From: Desulfarculales bacterium UBA696
GTDB lineage: Bacteria > Desulfobacterota > Syntrophobacteria > Syntrophobacterales > Syntrophobacteraceae
Assembly: GCA_002298995.1 (NCBI GenBank)
Contig: DBMO01000022.1
Span: 1 to 18,676 of the forward strand
DNA: 18,676 nucleotides
Direction of reading: 5' to 3'
Positions 7,034 to 14,436 of the stretch are shown here, one piece after another (the first letter of the stretch is position 1; every line of letters starts with the position of its first letter). Below the pieces are notes generated by a model. It searched no databases. It was not told the DNA's origin and saw only the letters and a program-made list of their open reading frames with translations. Both the position numbers and the translations under genes were made by a program.

Positions 7034-7843
7034 CTATTCATAATTGCGGCAGACTGAAAAGTCCGCTTGAGGTCCCTCGGGCTCATTGTCCCGCGCGACG
7101 GACTGTCGATTTATTACCCCGGCCAGATACCCTGCTCCAAAGCCGTTGTCTATGTTGACCACCGAAACCCCCGGAGAACAGGAGTTGAGCATCCCGAGCA
7201 GGGCGGCTATTCCTCCAAAACTTGCTCCGTAGCCGACGCTCGTCGGCACTGCGATAACGGGTCCGCGCACAAGCCCCGAAACGACGCTCGGCAGCGCGCC
7301 CTCCATTCCCGCGACAACGACGTAGACCGTGCCCTTGCGGAGCTCTTCCAGGCAATTGAGAAGCCGGTGAATGCCGGCTACCCCTATGTCGAAGTTGCGC
7401 TTTACCTTGTTTCCCATGAATTCGGCAGTAACGGCCGCCTCCTCGGCAACGGGAACATCCGAGGACCCCGCGCAGATTACCTGGATCGTACCCTCGGGAA
7501 CAGGAGCCGTTTCCTCCTGTTTCAAAGTTAAGGCCCGAGCATCCGCGTGATAGACCATATCGCCGATTTTTGCCATTATTTCCGAGGCTTTTTCAGGATT
7601 TACCCTGGTCACCAGCACACTTGCTCCGAATTCTATCATGGATTGGGTAATTGCTACGATCTGCCCGGCCGTTTTCCCCTCGCCGTAAATAACCTCGGAG
7701 CACCCGCGTCGAAGGCCCCTGTGATGGTCCACCTTGGCAAAGCACAGGTCCTCGAAAGGGAGTTTTTCAAGGTATTCGAGGACTTCGGACATGCTCTTCG
7801 AGCCGTCCTTGAATTCCTTGAGAATTTCTTCGAGTCTTGTCAT
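7034..7843 (-). CDS. larB: Nickel-pincer cofactor biosynthesis protein LarB
   Basis: A 269-residue LarB. It carboxylates and hydrolyses nicotinic acid adenine dinucleotide, the first step toward the nickel-pincer nucleotide of lactate racemase-type enzymes. An N-terminal domain of about 115 residues is followed by a PurE-like C-terminal domain: VICAGSSDVPVAEEAA (122-137), DIGVAGIHRLL (152-162), VVVAGMEGALPSVV (175-188) and VPTSVGYGASFGG (199-211). Cys222 in NSCSPGVSVVNIDNG (220-234) matches the reported catalytic cysteine of the family. Its ATG overlaps the waaA stop as ATGA (7843-7840), implying translational coupling. The partner genes larC and larE and a LarA-type enzyme are not in the window. 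Confidence 0.93.
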   Translation of the reverse strand: MTRLEEILKEFKDGSKSMSEVLEYLEKLPFEDLCFAKVDHHRGLRRGCSEVIYGEGKTAGQIVAITQSMIEFGASVLVTRVNPEKASEIMAKIGDMVYHADARALTLKQEETAPVPEGTIQVICAGSSDVPVAEEAAVTAEFMGNKVKRNFDIGVAGIHRLLNCLEELRKGTVYVVVAGMEGALPSVVSGLVRGPVIAVPTSVGYGASFGGIAALLGMLNSCSPGVSVVNIDNGFGAGYLAGVINRQSVARDNEPEGPQADFSVCRNYE

Positions 7844-9150
7844 ATCAGATCGCCCCGGGCGTCATTTTTCGAAAGTATTTCCACGATGAGCTCGACCTGC
7901 CTGTCCACAACGCCTCGAAAGGTGCCGAGGGCCTCCGCAGCCCGCAACCCGCGCTCTTCAAGCTCATCGGGTTTAACTACTAATCTTTTCCACTGCGCCA
8001 GAAGGTCTTGCTCATCAGCTACAGGGAAGCTTCCGCCTAAACTGTGGAGGATTCTATGCTCGTGGTTTACCTTTTTCAAGTACGGTCCGTAAAAAACAGT
8101 CTTTCCCCATGCAGCCGGCTCGAGAATATTGTGCCCGCCGACCGGCTCCAGGGTGCCCCCGCAGAAGATGAGGTCCCCCACCGAATAAATCTCGAAAAGC
8201 GCGCCTATCCGGTCAACCAGCACAACGGGCGCGGTCCTTTGCCTCCTGCCCCCTTCGATATCGCTAAGCAGGTCGTAGCCTATATTCATGTCGCAAAGCA
8301 ACCGCACCATTTTGGGAATATTGTAGAGGTGCCTCGGGGCAAAGATGCCGACAAGGCCCGGCGAAATTTTTTGAAGCTCATTGAAAATTCGCGGAATTTT
8401 AAAGCATTCCGACCCGCGAAGGCTCCCGCCAACAACCACCGGACCTACTTCATGAAGTCTTAGCAGGTTTTTCCAGTAATCGGCACGTTCCGGGCGGACC
8501 TTTTGAGTCAGCCCCTCATACTTCGAACTCCCCAGCACCAGGACTTTTTCCGGCGGAGCACCGATTCGAACCACCCTTTCCGCATCCTCCCCGGAGCGCA
8601 TCGCCAAGCGATGGAATCTTTCAAAAACCGGGTCTAGTAGGGGTGAGAACCATGTGTAGAAGCGCTCGGAAGACTCCGATACCCTGCCGTTTAGAAGCAG
8701 CGCGGGAATATTCCCCGAGGCGAGGCGCCGGTAAAAGTTGGGCCAGAATTCAGTTTCAAAGGCCACGAAAAGATCTGGGCGAACCGCCGCAACAGCCCTT
8801 GCCACGCACTTTGGAAAATCCAGCGGAAAAGGAAAAACGGATACCTGCCGCGGGACCTGCCCCCTGGCAAATTTAAGGCCCTGTAATGTGCCCGCTGAAA
8901 GGAAAAAAGCGGCATCGGGCAGCTTATTCATTAAAGAGAGCAGAGTTGGAACAGCCCCGGTAACCTCTCCAACCGAAACTGCGTGAAACCAGATCTTCGG
9001 TCTACTATCCTTATCGGAAACCTCATCGACATACCCCAGCCTTCCTCTCCGGAATTCGGGGTCCTTCATCGATTTCCAGGACAGAAAAGCCAGGATTTCG
9101 TAGCCGAAAACCTTCAGCAGGAAATTGTAGGTATCAAGGTATAAATCCAG
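7840..9150 (-). CDS. waaA: 3-deoxy-D-manno-octulosonic acid (Kdo) transferase, CTG start
   Basis: A membrane-associated GT30 glycosyltransferase that adds Kdo to the lipid A precursor in the inner membrane. Numbering from the CTG gives 436 residues, the usual length. The N-terminus (YNFLLKVFGYEILAFLSW, 8-25) is the hydrophobic anchor of the family. Then come HAVSVGE (56-62, with Glu62 at the catalytic-base position), FETEFWPNF (131-139), GGSLRGSE (241-248), APRH (271-274) and GGTLEPVGGHNILEP (331-345). The first ATG, at 9069, would remove the anchor. The frame upstream has no ATG, GTG or TTG before its TGA at 9177-9175, but CTG at 9150 has GGAGG six bases before it. The gene is coupled to larB by an ATGA overlap. 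An undetected upstream frameshift is the alternative. Confidence 0.93.
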   Translation of the reverse strand: MDLYLDTYNFLLKVFGYEILAFLSWKSMKDPEFRRGRLGYVDEVSDKDSRPKIWFHAVSVGEVTGAVPTLLSLMNKLPDAAFFLSAGTLQGLKFARGQVPRQVSVFPFPLDFPKCVARAVAAVRPDLFVAFETEFWPNFYRRLASGNIPALLLNGRVSESSERFYTWFSPLLDPVFERFHRLAMRSGEDAERVVRIGAPPEKVLVLGSSKYEGLTQKVRPERADYWKNLLRLHEVGPVVVGGSLRGSECFKIPRIFNELQKISPGLVGIFAPRHLYNIPKMVRLLCDMNIGYDLLSDIEGGRRQRTAPVVLVDRIGALFEIYSVGDLIFCGGTLEPVGGHNILEPAAWGKTVFYGPYLKKVNHEHRILHSLGGSFPVADEQDLLAQWKRLVVKPDELEERGLRAAEALGTFRGVVDRQVELIVEILSKNDARGDLI

Positions 9151-9156
9151 GACCGG

Positions 9157-9161
9157 CCTCC
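9157..9161 (-). promoter_or_regulatory. Shine-Dalgarno that fixes the CTG start of waaA
   Basis: On the minus strand GGAGG is followed by CCGGTC and then CTG. This is the only strong ribosome binding site in the waaA frame between the upstream TGA and the first ATG, and the spacing of six bases is normal. It lies in the 24-base gap after the small upstream ORF. Confidence 0.7.
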
Positions 9162-9174
9162 GGGAGTTGTGGTA

Positions 9175-9342
9175 TCATTCAGTCTCTTCTTCCGCGCAAT
9201 CATAGTCCGGCGGTTCCGGAAAGCCGTCCCATTGGCAGCCTTCAGTCCCGCAAGGCGATACAAAGGCGCCTTCTTTCAGCGCTCGCTCGCAATCCTCCAG
9301 CGGGATTTCGGGTTTTGGATCTTTGCTGGCATGCTCGCTCAT
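9175..9342 (-). CDS. Small Cys-containing protein, 55 aa, upstream of waaA
   Basis: A short ORF of 55 residues with a strong ribosome binding site (GAGGAGG five bases before the ATG at 9342). It is acidic and has four cysteines: Cys18, Cys31 and Cys36 (VSPCGTEGCQWDGF, 28-41) and Cys49 near the end. That pattern could bind zinc or a metal cluster, but no known family is recognised. It ends 24 bases before the CTG of waaA and is in the same reading frame, separated only by its TGA, so it is probably the first gene of the operon. The plus-strand ORF over the same bases has no comparable start signal. Confidence 0.6.
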   Translation of the reverse strand: MSEHASKDPKPEIPLEDCERALKEGAFVSPCGTEGCQWDGFPEPPDYDCAEEETE

Positions 9343-9444
9343 TCCATCCTCCTCTGGAAGGTTGCAATATCCGGAATCTAGCAGGAATGGACCGAGGATG
9401 GAATCCTCAAAACTATGTCGGATAGTTTAAAAGAGCTGTCGGGG

Positions 9445-9466
9445 ATTGTTCAAAAATTGTTCAAAA
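9445..9466. repeat. Perfect 11-bp tandem repeat
   Basis: ATTGTTCAAAA occurs twice in direct succession (9445-9455 and 9456-9466). Its length is close to one helical turn, so a protein could contact both copies on the same DNA face. It lies about 100 bases both from the dnaN promoter and from the start of the small ORF. Confidence 0.7.
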
Positions 9467-9562
9467 CTCTCTTCGAGGTCTGGGAAGGACCGGCAAAGTG
9501 GGAAAAGTGTAGGCTCATTGTTAAATCAGATTCCCTTTAGAATCGGCAGGTTAACAAACTTT

Positions 9563-9591
9563 TTGACAATCTTGAGGCCCCTTATTAAGAT
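9563..9591 (+). promoter_or_regulatory. Predicted sigma-70 promoter of dnaN
   Basis: A perfect TTGACA at 9563-9568 is followed after 17 bases by TAAGAT at 9586-9591, which matches the -10 consensus in four of six positions. It lies about 60 bases before the dnaN ATG. Confidence 0.6.
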
Positions 9592-9653
9592 TGTTATCTC
9601 TTTCATGTATAAAAAACCAATAAACCATAAAAACCTCACAACCGGGGGTTCCA

Positions 9654-10769
9654 ATGAAATTCCAGGTCGACAAGGCAAACCTTATCCAGATACTACAAAG
9701 GGTGCAGAGTATTACCGAGAGAAAATCCAACATGCCGATTCTGAACAACTGCCTGGTAAAGGCATTGAAAGACGGCGCCGTCGAGGTATCGGCAACCGAC
9801 CTGGAATTGAACGTCTGGACCAAAATGGGCGCTGAAGTAAGCGTCGAGGGCCAGACAACTGTTTCCGCAAAGAAGCTCCTGGAAATCGTGCGCGAAATCC
9901 CTAAAGACCAGATCCTGCTCGAAGCCCTTCCCAACAGCAAACTGGTAATCAAGTCCGGGCGATCCAAGTTCGAGCTTTCGACAATCGCTGCCGAGGACTT
10001 CCCCTATGTAAATCTCTACCAGGACATCGCGACTTTCACATGCGATGCCCAGCAGTTGAGACGGGCCCTGCAAAAGACTTCCTTCAGCATTCCGTCCGAA
10101 GAAGATACGTTTACCGCACCGGGGCTTTTGTGGCATTCCTTCGAGGACGAGGATGCATTCCGGTTCGTTTCCTCGGATGGGCACCGTCTTACCTATTTCG
10201 AGGTGCCGGCGGAGGTTTTCAAGGGTTTCCAGGTGAAGAGCGGCGGAATAATAATCCCGAGGAAAGCGGTCCAGGAGATGATCAAGCTGCTTGAAAAGGA
10301 GACCGAAGCCCAGATTGGAACGGATGAAAAGTCGCTAGTTCTTCGGACCCCGAGCACCTTCTTGAGCACTCTGCTGCTCGATGCCGAATTTCCCGAATAC
10401 GAAGCCATAATTCCCGACGAGAGGCCAAACGGTTTTACACTGGAAACCGATGTAATCTACCCCGCGCTGAAACGGGTAGCGGTCCTTACCGATACGACCT
10501 ACAGGCATGTAAGGTTCAATATAACGAAGGATTCGCTGGAACTCGAATCGGGGAACCCCGAGCTGGGAAACGCAAATGATGTTCTCGATATCGACTACAG
10601 CGGAGAAGATTTCAGCGTGGCATTCAATTTAAAATACGTCCTCGATTCGATCCAGGCGATGGAGAGTCCAACCTTCCGCTTCGAGTGGGTCGACCAGTAC
10701 CACGGCGGAATTTTTCTGGCCCCCGAAGATCCCGGCTATCTGAGTCTTATAATGCCCATGGTTTTGTAG
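9654..10769 (+). CDS. dnaN: DNA polymerase III subunit beta (sliding clamp)
   Basis: A 371-residue beta clamp, the usual family length. It forms a ring dimer that tethers DNA polymerase III and serves as the docking platform for repair and replication proteins. The sequence follows DnaN from start to end: MKFQVDKANL at the N-terminus, MPILNNCLVKA (27-37), VSATDLELNV (45-54), FVSSDGHRLTYFEVP (170-184) and the C-terminal LSLIMPMVL that closes the binding cleft. The ATG at 9654 has GGGGG six bases upstream. It has its own predicted promoter and is not next to dnaA, recF or gyrB; its neighbours are the divergent waaA operon and a metallopeptidase gene. Confidence 0.97.
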   Translation: MKFQVDKANLIQILQRVQSITERKSNMPILNNCLVKALKDGAVEVSATDLELNVWTKMGAEVSVEGQTTVSAKKLLEIVREIPKDQILLEALPNSKLVIKSGRSKFELSTIAAEDFPYVNLYQDIATFTCDAQQLRRALQKTSFSIPSEEDTFTAPGLLWHSFEDEDAFRFVSSDGHRLTYFEVPAEVFKGFQVKSGGIIIPRKAVQEMIKLLEKETEAQIGTDEKSLVLRTPSTFLSTLLLDAEFPEYEAIIPDERPNGFTLETDVIYPALKRVAVLTDTTYRHVRFNITKDSLELESGNPELGNANDVLDIDYSGEDFSVAFNLKYVLDSIQAMESPTFRFEWVDQYHGGIFLAPEDPGYLSLIMPMVL

Positions 10770-11276
10770 ACAGGGATCCAAAACTTTTCCAGAGATCCAC
10801 CCTACATTCCTCTGGCGCAGGGTTTGTTGTGTTTGGCTGTTGTCCGAACGAGAAGTTCCACGCCGGTTGTGGCACGGTCTCCTGGGCGTGCCGGTTATTG
10901 CCGACCGAAGGTCTCCAAATTGTTCGCGACAAAAGGGCTGGAGACCTTCGGTCGAGAGCATGACGTGGTCAGGAGACCACGCCATAACGCCTGGAAAAAA
11001 CACCATAACTCCATGAAACCACGCCATACCCCGGGACTTGGATCTGCTTACGACTGGTCGCATTCGATCCATTGCAACAGACCTCATCACTACTGCCTTA
11101 GCGCTGGGTATCCCGCCTCCGCAATCCTTCACTTTGGACAAGAATTGCGCCAGGGCTTATATTCCTGATACCATGGATGATGCTTTTAGCACCCACCATG
11201 CAAACCGGTGGGTTTTGCCATAGCTGAAATCGACTTACAGCTACACTTGCGCTCAAATCAAGTGAAGAGGAGACAA
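10770..11276. other. Gene-free gap between dnaN and the M16C peptidase gene
   Basis: About 500 bases without a convincing gene. The left part holds copy B of the 111-nt structured repeat. Near the right end ACCCACC (11191-11197) can pair with GGTGGGT (11207-11213), followed by TTTT, a weak terminator-like hairpin about 60 bases before the peptidase start. A 61-codon frame with a TTG start at 11038 crosses this hairpin, lacks a ribosome binding site and is not called. Confidence 0.6.
10865..10981. repeat. 111-nt structured repeat, copy B
   Basis: It shares with 4154-4264 an identical 18-mer (10865-10882), GACCGAAGGTCTCC (10903-10916), GAGCATG (10956-10962) and GGTCAGGAG (10967-10975), in the same order. 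Copy B folds strongly: a perfect 16-bp stem pairs 10902-10917 with 10939-10954 around a 21-base loop. A second 7-bp stem pairs 10964-10970 with 10975-10981, loop AGGA. Confidence 0.75.
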
Positions 11277-14201
11277 ATGGCAGCCGCCGACAAGTTCGAA
11301 CTTCTATTCGAAAAGAATATCCCGGAGCTTAAGACCTTCGCCCGCTTTTACAGGCATTTGAAAACAGGGGCCGAAGTCCTGTCACTGATAAACGAGGATG
11401 AAAACAAGGTCTTTGGAATATCTTTCCGGACCCCTCCATCCGATTCCACCGGTGTCGCCCATATACTGGAACACTCCGTTTTGTGCGGATCGAGGAAATA
11501 TCCGGTAAAGGAACCCTTCGTCGAGCTTCTCAAGGGCTCGCTAAAGACTTTTCTAAATGCATTCACCTATCCGGACAAGACATGCTATCCGGTTGCAAGC
11601 CAGAACGTTCGAGATTTCTACAACCTCATCGACGTCTACCTGGACGCCGTTTTTTACCCCCGCATCTCGCCGCCCATATTAGAGCAGGAGGGCTGGCACT
11701 ATGAACTGGACAGCCCTGAGGCGCCCCTTTCGATAAAGGGAGTAGTCTATAATGAGATGAAGGGAGCTTATTCCTCCCCTGACAGCCGGATAGCGGAGCT
11801 TTCGCAGCAGTCGATTTTCCCGGATACGACATACGGACTGGACTCGGGCGGCGACCCGAAAGCCATTCCAACCCTGACGTACGACAATTTTAAGGCATTT
11901 CACGACAGGCTTTATCACCCTTCGAATTCGAGGATCTTTTTCTACGGAGATGACGACCCGGAAAAGAGGCTCGAAATTCTGGAAGAATATCTCCGGGATT
12001 TCGAAAAGAGTAATCCCGGCTCGCAGATTGCGCTCCAGCCGGAAAGGAACGAGCGGCGGCTGATAGTCCGCCCGTTCGCCGCGGGTAGTGACGGCGGCGC
12101 GGCAGCGGGGGGCCTCAAGGGGATGGTTACGCTAAACTGGCTCTTGCCGGAAATGACCGATCCAGTGGTTAGCCTGGGTCTTCAGGTACTTGAGTATATT
12201 TTGCTTGGAATGCCTGGATCTCCTCTTAGAAAAGCCCTGATAGAATCGGGGCTGGGCGAGGACCTGGCGGGAAGCGGCGTCGAAGTAGAGCTTCGCCAGG
12301 GATTTTTATCGACGGGTCTAAAGGGAATCAATACGGAGGACGCCGAAAGAGTCGAACTCCTTATTTTCGAAGTATTGACGGCCCTTGTGCGAGACGGAAT
12401 AGATCCGGCAACAATCGAAGCAGGCCTCAATACGATCGAATTTCGCTACCGCGAAAACAATTACGGAAATTTCCCCCAGGGTCTTGTCCTGATGCTTCAT
12501 TCCCTGTCCAGCTGGCTCTACGATGCCGACCCGACAGCCCTCCTGGCTTTCGAAAGACCACTCGAGGCTTTGAAAGCAAAAGTTAAAGAGGGAAATTATT
12601 TCGAAGGGCTGATCCGCCGGCATCTTCTCGAAAACGGCCACTGGTCCGTCGTTTTGCTAAAACCCGAGCCCGGCCTTGCGACGAAGGAAGTTGAAGAGGA
12701 GGCTGCCCGACTGGCGGATCTGAAAAGGACCTTTTCCAGGGAGCAAATCGAACGGATTATGAAAAATGCCCGGGAACTGCGCGAGCTTCAATCCAGGCCC
12801 GATCCGCCCGAGGCTTTGGCCAAAATTCCCACTCTCCGGATATCGGACCTCAACCGGGAAAATAAGCAAATTCCGGCTGAAACCGGAGAGATAGAGGGGG
12901 TCAGGTCCTTTTATCACGACATATTTACAAATGGGGTAACTTACCTCGATACGGGGTTTGACCTGCGGCATCTGTCGCGGGAGGACCTCCAGTACGCCCC
13001 GCTTTTTGGGCGCGCGCTGCTTGAGATGGGCACCCGGACGCGCGACTTTGTGTCTCTTTCGCAAACAATCAGCCAGAAAACGGGCGGCATACGGCCGGAG
13101 ATATTTACCTCGGCGATAAAGGGGTCGAGCGATCCCGCGGCTTGGCTTTTTTTACGCGCCAAAAGCATGGCCCCCCGCACGGGCGAGCTTTGCGACATTC
13201 TGGCCGAAGCACTCACTTCGGTAAAGCTCGATAACAGGGACCGTTTCCTCCAGATCGTCCTGGAAGAAAAAGGCAGACAGGAACGAAAAATGGTCCCGAG
13301 CGGCCATCAGATGGTGAACCAGAGGATTCGGGCCCACCTGCATCGGGCCGACTGGGTTGGGGAGCAAACTAGCGGCATCAGCTATTATCTTTTCCTGGTA
13401 AAGCTCGCCGAACAGATCGAGAAGGACTGGGGAAAGGTGCTGTCCGATCTCGAAAGAATTCGCCGGGAGCTTATAAGCCGCCGGGCCATGGTAATAAATT
13501 TTACAATCGACGAGAAGGGCCGCACCCTTGTCCAGCAGCCGGTTGGCAGACTAGCCGCATCCATTCCCGATACCGCCCCCGAAATAAAGTCATGGGTACC
13601 GGAGCTTTTCCCGGAATTCGAGGGCATCACGATTCCCGCCCAGGTCAACTTCGTCGGCAAAGGGGCAAACCTCTATCGGGAAGGCTATCAATTCAGCGGA
13701 TCTGCCAAGGTTATCACGGGCTATCTTCGCACCTCGTGGCTCTGGGAAAAGGTCCGGGTGCAGGGCGGGGCATACGGCGGCTTTTGCCTCTTCGACCGCC
13801 TCTCGGGGGGATTTACGTTCCTCTCCTACCGCGACCCAAACCTTTTGAAGACTCTCGAGGTTTACGACGCCTCGGCCGACTTTCTAAGAACGGCCGAACT
13901 TCCCGACGAGGAAATCAGAAAAGCGATAATCGGCTCGATAGGTGAAATCGATGCTTACATGCTTCCCGACATGCGCGGTTACGTATCGATGCTTCGCCGC
14001 CTGACAAAAGACGACGATGAGGGACGCCAGAAAATGCGGGAGCAGATCCTGGCTACAACGCAGCGAGATTTCAGGGACTTTGCGGATTATCTAGAAAAAG
14101 TTGCAAAAGTTGGAATAGTAAAGGTGATCGGCCCCCAGGCCGCAATCGCCGCGGCCCTGGACGAGCGGCCTGGACTTCTCGAAACATTGAGACTGCTGTA
14201 A
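11277..14201 (+). CDS. M16C-family zinc metallopeptidase (presequence protease-like)
   Basis: A 974-residue peptidase of the insulinase family, subfamily M16C, related to mitochondrial and plastid PreP/Cym1. Such enzymes degrade short peptides inside a closed chamber of two halves. The inverted zinc motif is HILEH (62-66): His62 and His66 bind zinc and Glu65 is the catalytic base; Glu160 in VVYNEMKGAYSSPD (157-170) fits the third ligand. The C-terminal half has the arginine-containing GGAYGG region typical of the second domain. There is no signal peptide, so it should be cytoplasmic. The ATG at 11277 is preferred to the longer frame from 11208 because GAGGAG lies seven bases upstream. The gene ends facing a kinase-like gene across a repeat-filled gap. 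Confidence 0.92.
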   Translation: MAAADKFELLFEKNIPELKTFARFYRHLKTGAEVLSLINEDENKVFGISFRTPPSDSTGVAHILEHSVLCGSRKYPVKEPFVELLKGSLKTFLNAFTYPDKTCYPVASQNVRDFYNLIDVYLDAVFYPRISPPILEQEGWHYELDSPEAPLSIKGVVYNEMKGAYSSPDSRIAELSQQSIFPDTTYGLDSGGDPKAIPTLTYDNFKAFHDRLYHPSNSRIFFYGDDDPEKRLEILEEYLRDFEKSNPGSQIALQPERNERRLIVRPFAAGSDGGAAAGGLKGMVTLNWLLPEMTDPVVSLGLQVLEYILLGMPGSPLRKALIESGLGEDLAGSGVEVELRQGFLSTGLKGINTEDAERVELLIFEVLTALVRDGIDPATIEAGLNTIEFRYRENNYGNFPQGLVLMLHSLSSWLYDADPTALLAFERPLEALKAKVKEGNYFEGLIRRHLLENGHWSVVLLKPEPGLATKEVEEEAARLADLKRTFSREQIERIMKNARELRELQSRPDPPEALAKIPTLRISDLNRENKQIPAETGEIEGVRSFYHDIFTNGVTYLDTGFDLRHLSREDLQYAPLFGRALLEMGTRTRDFVSLSQTISQKTGGIRPEIFTSAIKGSSDPAAWLFLRAKSMAPRTGELCDILAEALTSVKLDNRDRFLQIVLEEKGRQERKMVPSGHQMVNQRIRAHLHRADWVGEQTSGISYYLFLVKLAEQIEKDWGKVLSDLERIRRELISRRAMVINFTIDEKGRTLVQQPVGRLAASIPDTAPEIKSWVPELFPEFEGITIPAQVNFVGKGANLYREGYQFSGSAKVITGYLRTSWLWEKVRVQGGAYGGFCLFDRLSGGFTFLSYRDPNLLKTLEVYDASADFLRTAELPDEEIRKAIIGSIGEIDAYMLPDMRGYVSMLRRLTKDDDEGRQKMREQILATTQRDFRDFADYLEKVAKVGIVKVIGPQAAIAAALDERPGLLETLRLL

Positions 14202-14209
14202 GGGCACTT

Positions 14210-14428
14210 CGCCGCTGAGAACGCAGAGTGCGCTGAGAAACCAGGTTTATTTGCTGGCTGGGCTCAGTATTGTGGGAATGTAGGGTGGGCACGGGTTTTC
14301 TCGTGCCCACCGCCTTTGGCCGACGAGGTATGCAAAAGCCGGTGGGCACGGTAAAACCCGTGCCCACTTTACAGCCTAATCTATTTTCCTCAATCTTTTC
14401 TTAACGTTCTCCGCGCCCTCTGCGGTGA
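14210..14428. repeat. Nested inverted repeats between convergent genes
   Basis: The outer pair, 14210-14242 and 14394-14428, carries related CGCAGAG and GAGAACG blocks on opposite strands. The inner pair belongs to the GTGGGCAC family: GGTGGGCACG at 14284-14293 pairs with CGTGCCCACC at 14302-14311, and GTGGGCACGG at 14342-14351 pairs with CCGTGCCCAC at 14358-14367. The two inner hairpins are also inverted copies of one another. Lying between the ends of two converging genes, they may help end transcription, although no U-tract follows them. Confidence 0.7.
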
Positions 14429-14436
14429 ATACAGCC

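Larger units (their letters stand above)
9343..9653. other. Divergent intergenic region between the waaA operon and dnaN
   Basis: This 311-base stretch separates two divergent transcription units and should hold both promoters. It contains a palindromic GAGGATGGAATCCTC at 9394-9408, a perfect tandem repeat at 9445-9466 and the dnaN promoter at 9563-9591. On the minus strand TTGAAC boxes inside the tandem repeat could serve as -35 elements, but no convincing -10 follows. No DnaA box of the TTATNCACA type was seen, so there is no sign of a replication origin. Confidence 0.6.

Noticed and set aside
7840..9069. waaA starting at the first ATG
   Set aside because: This would drop the conserved hydrophobic N-terminus; the CTG at 9150 has a far better ribosome binding site.
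9175..9177. TGA as a selenocysteine codon joining the small ORF to waaA
   Set aside because: No SECIS-like structure stands out after it, waaA is not a known selenoprotein, and a separate Shine-Dalgarno explains waaA translation. Kept only as a check.
9169..9381. 70-codon plus-strand frame opposite the 55-residue ORF
   Set aside because: No ribosome binding site and no family; the minus-strand ORF has a strong one and fits the operon.
9343..9653. Replication origin next to dnaN
   Set aside because: No DnaA box cluster or dnaA gene is visible.
11038..11223. 61-codon frame with a TTG start between dnaN and the M16C gene
   Set aside because: No ribosome binding site, no recognised family, and it crosses a hairpin; probably chance.
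11208..11276. Upstream extension of the M16C peptidase to 11208
   Set aside because: The added 23 residues lack family similarity and the ATG at 11277 has GAGGAG just before it.
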